Assembly (NCBI GenBank): GCA_903869825.1
Contig: CAIQAL010000031.1
Span: 1 to 54,620 of the forward strand
Direction of reading: 5' to 3'
Source: an uncultured bacterium
Lineage (GTDB): Bacteria; Patescibacteriota; Minisyncoccia; Phycocordibacterales; UBA9973
Length of the DNA: 54,620 nt
How positions within the stretch are numbered: the stretch's first letter is position 1; every line of letters starts with the position of its first letter. The notes beneath the pieces are model-generated. The model searched no databases, was not told the origin of the DNA, and worked only from the letters and a program-made list of their open reading frames with translations. A program made the translations under genes and the position numbers. Below, one piece after another: positions 52,776 to 54,620 of this stretch.

Positions 52776-52804
52776 AGTATAGCATACTTAAAATAAAAAA
52801 GCAA
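52776..52804 (-). promoter_or_regulatory. Promoter of the candidate small RNA
   Basis: On the minus strand TTGCTT (52804-52799), 17-nt spacer ending TGC, TATACT (52781-52776). Confidence 0.65.
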
Positions 52805-52823
52805 GCTTTTCTTCTAAATACAG

Positions 52824-52852
52824 AAAAATCCTCTCTTTAGGAGAGGATTTTT
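52824..52852 (-). terminator. Terminator of RNase P RNA
   Basis: AAAAATCCTCTC/GAGAGGATTTTT, 12 bp, 5-nt loop, U-tail on the minus strand; about 10 nt past the rnpB 3' end. Confidence 0.88.
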
Positions 52853-52862
52853 CATTTTTTAT

Positions 52863-53214
52863 CTTGTGTCTATAAGCCGAATTCTGTTTCTCACAAAGTG
52901 AGAGATAACCATTTATCTAGGCCCTCAATTACTTGTGGGCTCAAGCGATTCTTCCCTCGATTGCTCTTGGGACACGATCTTGCACAGAGGTAAGGATTTA
53001 GCCGTTTCATATCCTATATTACTATAAGACTCACTCAAAGATTTCTCTTTGAGTGGCCTAAACTTTTCAATTTAAGCCGTCTCTGTTCGCACCTCAAGGA
53101 TTGCTCCCGACGGGCGTTACCCGCTACCATTCCCATCCCGATATAAATCAGGACTCGCTGTGTTCGGACTTTCCTCCCCATAACGAAAATTATAGGGTAG
53201 TTACCCAACACAAG
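52863..53214 (-). ncRNA. rnpB: RNase P RNA (bacterial class A type)
   Basis: On the minus strand the universal GAGGAAAGTCCGAACACAGC (P4/CRI) lies near the 5' end, the purine-rich GTGCAAGATCG and CCCAAGAGCAATCGAGGG segments in the middle, and ACAGAATTCGGCTTATAGA at the 3' end. CTTGTGT at the 5' end pairs with ACACAAG at the 3' end as P1. About 352 nt. It is the catalytic RNA that matures tRNA 5' ends. Confidence 0.97.
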
Positions 53215-53259
53215 ACAATATAGTTATAAAATAAAAACATAAAAATAGCAAATAAAAAA

Positions 53260-53286
53260 AAGCCGGATCTTTTTAGATCGCGGCTT
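53260..53286 (-). terminator. Terminator of the secreted-protein gene
   Basis: AAGCCG-GATC pairs with GATC-(G)-CGGCTT with one bulge; on the minus strand T7 follows. Confidence 0.8.
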
Positions 53287-53310
53287 AAAATTCTTTATCA
53301 TCAAGAAAAT

Positions 53311-54189
53311 CTATCTTACAATAAATTTTCTTGCTAAGTTTCTGCTCTTCCAAATGTATACGCCAGGGCGTATGTTTTTAAACAACGTGGAAATTTCGTA
53401 GACCTCATTTCTGGTCAAGTTTCTGGTTGCTATCCCATTTGAAATCAAAACTCCTGTGAGAGAGTATGCCTTAATCGGTTCTCCCGATATAATAACTGCC
53501 GATTCTGATTTTTGTTGAATGTTGTCTATAATAAGTTCAGTGGTAAAAGTTACCACGGGACTTGTCAACACAACGGGATAATAGAACAACACATCTAACT
53601 GATAGGTTGTCCCCGGTAACAATCCAGTTATTAACAGACTTGTAGTGTCAGTTCCGGCAGTTACATGACGAGGACCGGTGTTGTTATCGTTCACGTTCAC
53701 TCCGTAGTTATATCTGTAGTAAAACAGTGAGTCTCCAACAGCATTGTAGTAATGCATGTGTATTCTCACTGAGCTAATTTCCACAATTGACACGGAGTCA
53801 ATCCGGACCGAATCAATTGTTGGGAAGAGAGGAACTGATAAGGTCGCAAACGTTGCTGTTTCACTTTCAAGCGAAGAACCCAAAAAGTGAGTTTTTAAAA
53901 AATAAGTTGTATTGGCTTCAAGTGCCAACAAATGTATATTTATTGTATCAAGACCCTGAGGGGCCAGATGTTGGGTGGATACGTTGGTAAAACCAACCGT
54001 TGCTTTGCCGTACTCGACAAAGAAGGAAGCCGTGTCAGTAATCGAATTCCGCGTGTACACAACAGCAGAATTGGTAGTTGTGGTAACGGAATCAACAAGA
54101 GAAACTCCAACCAAAGAGTCGCAATTCTGGGCGCTTAATCCAGACAACATAGCCAAGAAGGCTATTGTAAGCACGTAAAACTTTTTCAT
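53311..54189 (-). CDS. Secreted protein with Bacteroidetes-like sorting tail
   Basis: 292 residues. The signal peptide MKKFYVLTIAFLAMLSGLSAQ is of Bacteroidetes style. Two Fn3-like domains (about 25-115 and 120-215) contain LLALEANTTYFLKTHF and ITGLLPGTTYQLDVLF. The last about 75 residues (AYSLTGVLISNG...LFKNIRPGVYIWKSRNLARKFIVR) resemble a type IX secretion C-terminal sorting domain. No T9SS gene is visible in the window. It may be a horizontally acquired host-type protein. Confidence 0.72.
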   Translation of the reverse strand: MKKFYVLTIAFLAMLSGLSAQNCDSLVGVSLVDSVTTTTNSAVVYTRNSITDTASFFVEYGKATVGFTNVSTQHLAPQGLDTINIHLLALEANTTYFLKTHFLGSSLESETATFATLSVPLFPTIDSVRIDSVSIVEISSVRIHMHYYNAVGDSLFYYRYNYGVNVNDNNTGPRHVTAGTDTTSLLITGLLPGTTYQLDVLFYYPVVLTSPVVTFTTELIIDNIQQKSESAVIISGEPIKAYSLTGVLISNGIATRNLTRNEVYEISTLFKNIRPGVYIWKSRNLARKFIVR

Positions 54190-54239
54190 GTTTTATTTGA
54201 TTTGGTGGTTATTTTTTTTTCAGAGAATATTACTATGGT

Positions 54240-54268
54240 AGAGTATCATATTAACCCTTATTTGTCAA
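54240..54268 (-). promoter_or_regulatory. Promoter of the secreted-protein gene
   Basis: On the minus strand TTGACA (54268-54263), 17-nt spacer ending TGA, TACTCT (54245-54240). Confidence 0.65.
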
Positions 54269-54276
54269 CCTAATAC

Positions 54277-54305
54277 TTGACTTTTAGATATTGATATGAT
54301 AAAAT
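54277..54305 (+). promoter_or_regulatory. Promoter of the partial surface-protein gene
   Basis: TTGACT (54277-54282), 17-nt spacer ending TGA, TAAAAT (54300-54305). Divergent from the preceding promoter with 8 nt between the -35 boxes. Confidence 0.72.
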
Positions 54306-54360
54306 ACCCTATATAACTAAATACGAGTAGAATGACCTTATAAAATAAGCTAAAAACACA

Positions 54361-54620
54361 AATGAAAACAAATATCAAAAAATTAATATTGCGAGCAACA
54401 ATTTTAGGATTTTTTATAATTCCAACCGCTTTTGCAATGGCAACTGTAAATCCAAAACCGCTACCAATTGCTATTTCCACCTCCCCTTTGATCGTCACTG
54501 CCTCCGCAACCCAGATAACTCAAACTGGAGCTACATTGACCGGATCTGTAAATCCAAAAGGAGCACAGACTCAAGCTTGGTTTGAAACACCAACTAGTGG
54601 TGTCTTAGGTTTACAAACTA
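54361..54620 (+). CDS. Start of a secreted surface protein (runs off the window)
   Basis: ATG at 54361, open to the window end (86 codons). The signal peptide is KKLILRATILGFFIIPTAFAMA. A Thr/Ala-rich start of an Fn3-like domain follows (TGATLTGSVNPKGAQTQAWF), the pattern of Parcubacteria surface proteins with many such repeats. The minus-strand ORF listed at 54265-54498 is its shadow. Confidence 0.75.

Overview
The window looks like chromosome from a Patescibacteria/CPR bacterium, most likely of the Parcubacteria group. This is inferred from protein content; no database was searched. The signs are an AT-rich genome, very compact operons, a transketolase split into two genes, a short UvrC without a helix-hairpin-helix domain, many tiny membrane or Lys-rich proteins, and several leaderless genes whose -10 box ends 6-8 nt before the start codon. 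The recurring promoter is TTGACT-N17-TATACT, often with an extended TGn.

Layout. 0.2-4 kb: small membrane and zinc proteins and a PAS histidine kinase/OmpR regulator pair. 4-7.6 kb: a MacB-like ABC exporter with its adaptor. 7.9-13 kb: PfkB sugar kinase, split transketolase, rpe, rpiB and gap, which with tal and pgi at 44-46.5 kb form a pentose-phosphate/lower-glycolysis core. 13-22 kb: rsmE, dnaE, pth, lepB, hisS, def, fmt and a hibernation factor. 22-27.5 kb: three GH130 phosphorylase-like domains in two genes, a cupin, a nucleotidyltransferase and a CDF transporter. 27.5-32 kb: two large secreted or surface proteins with internal repeats. 32-36 kb: csp, an ABC-F ATPase, mscL and small membrane proteins. 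46.5-53.2 kb: uvrC, uvrA, uvrB, a candidate small RNA and RNase P RNA. 53.3-54.6 kb: a secreted protein of Bacteroidetes style and the start of another surface protein.

The centrepiece is at 36.5-39.4 kb: a complete diversity-generating retroelement (DGR). It has a reverse transcriptase with the DGR-type GNLTSQ motif and YADD, an Avd-like four-helix accessory protein, a 124-bp template repeat (TR), and a target gene whose 3' end carries the matching 124-bp variable repeat (VR). TR and VR differ at 16 positions, and every one is an adenine in the TR coding sense (T on the plus strand). A 7-bp-stem hairpin lies just beyond the VR, as in known DGRs. Three things are unusual. The avd gene is inverted between TR and RT, and its start region contains a C11 tract that shifts its frame. 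The cassette is bracketed by two near-identical 21-bp palindromes (TTACTGCA-N5-TGCAGTAA). One flank holds a strong G-quadruplex motif plus a G-rich tandem repeat.

The DGR sits in an accessory region (about 36.2-43.3 kb) that also holds tRNA-Ala, tRNA-Asn, two decayed genes (one clearly and one probably a large serine recombinase) running antisense into those tRNAs, a phospholipase-D-type gene and other gene remnants. This looks like repeated integration at tRNA sites.
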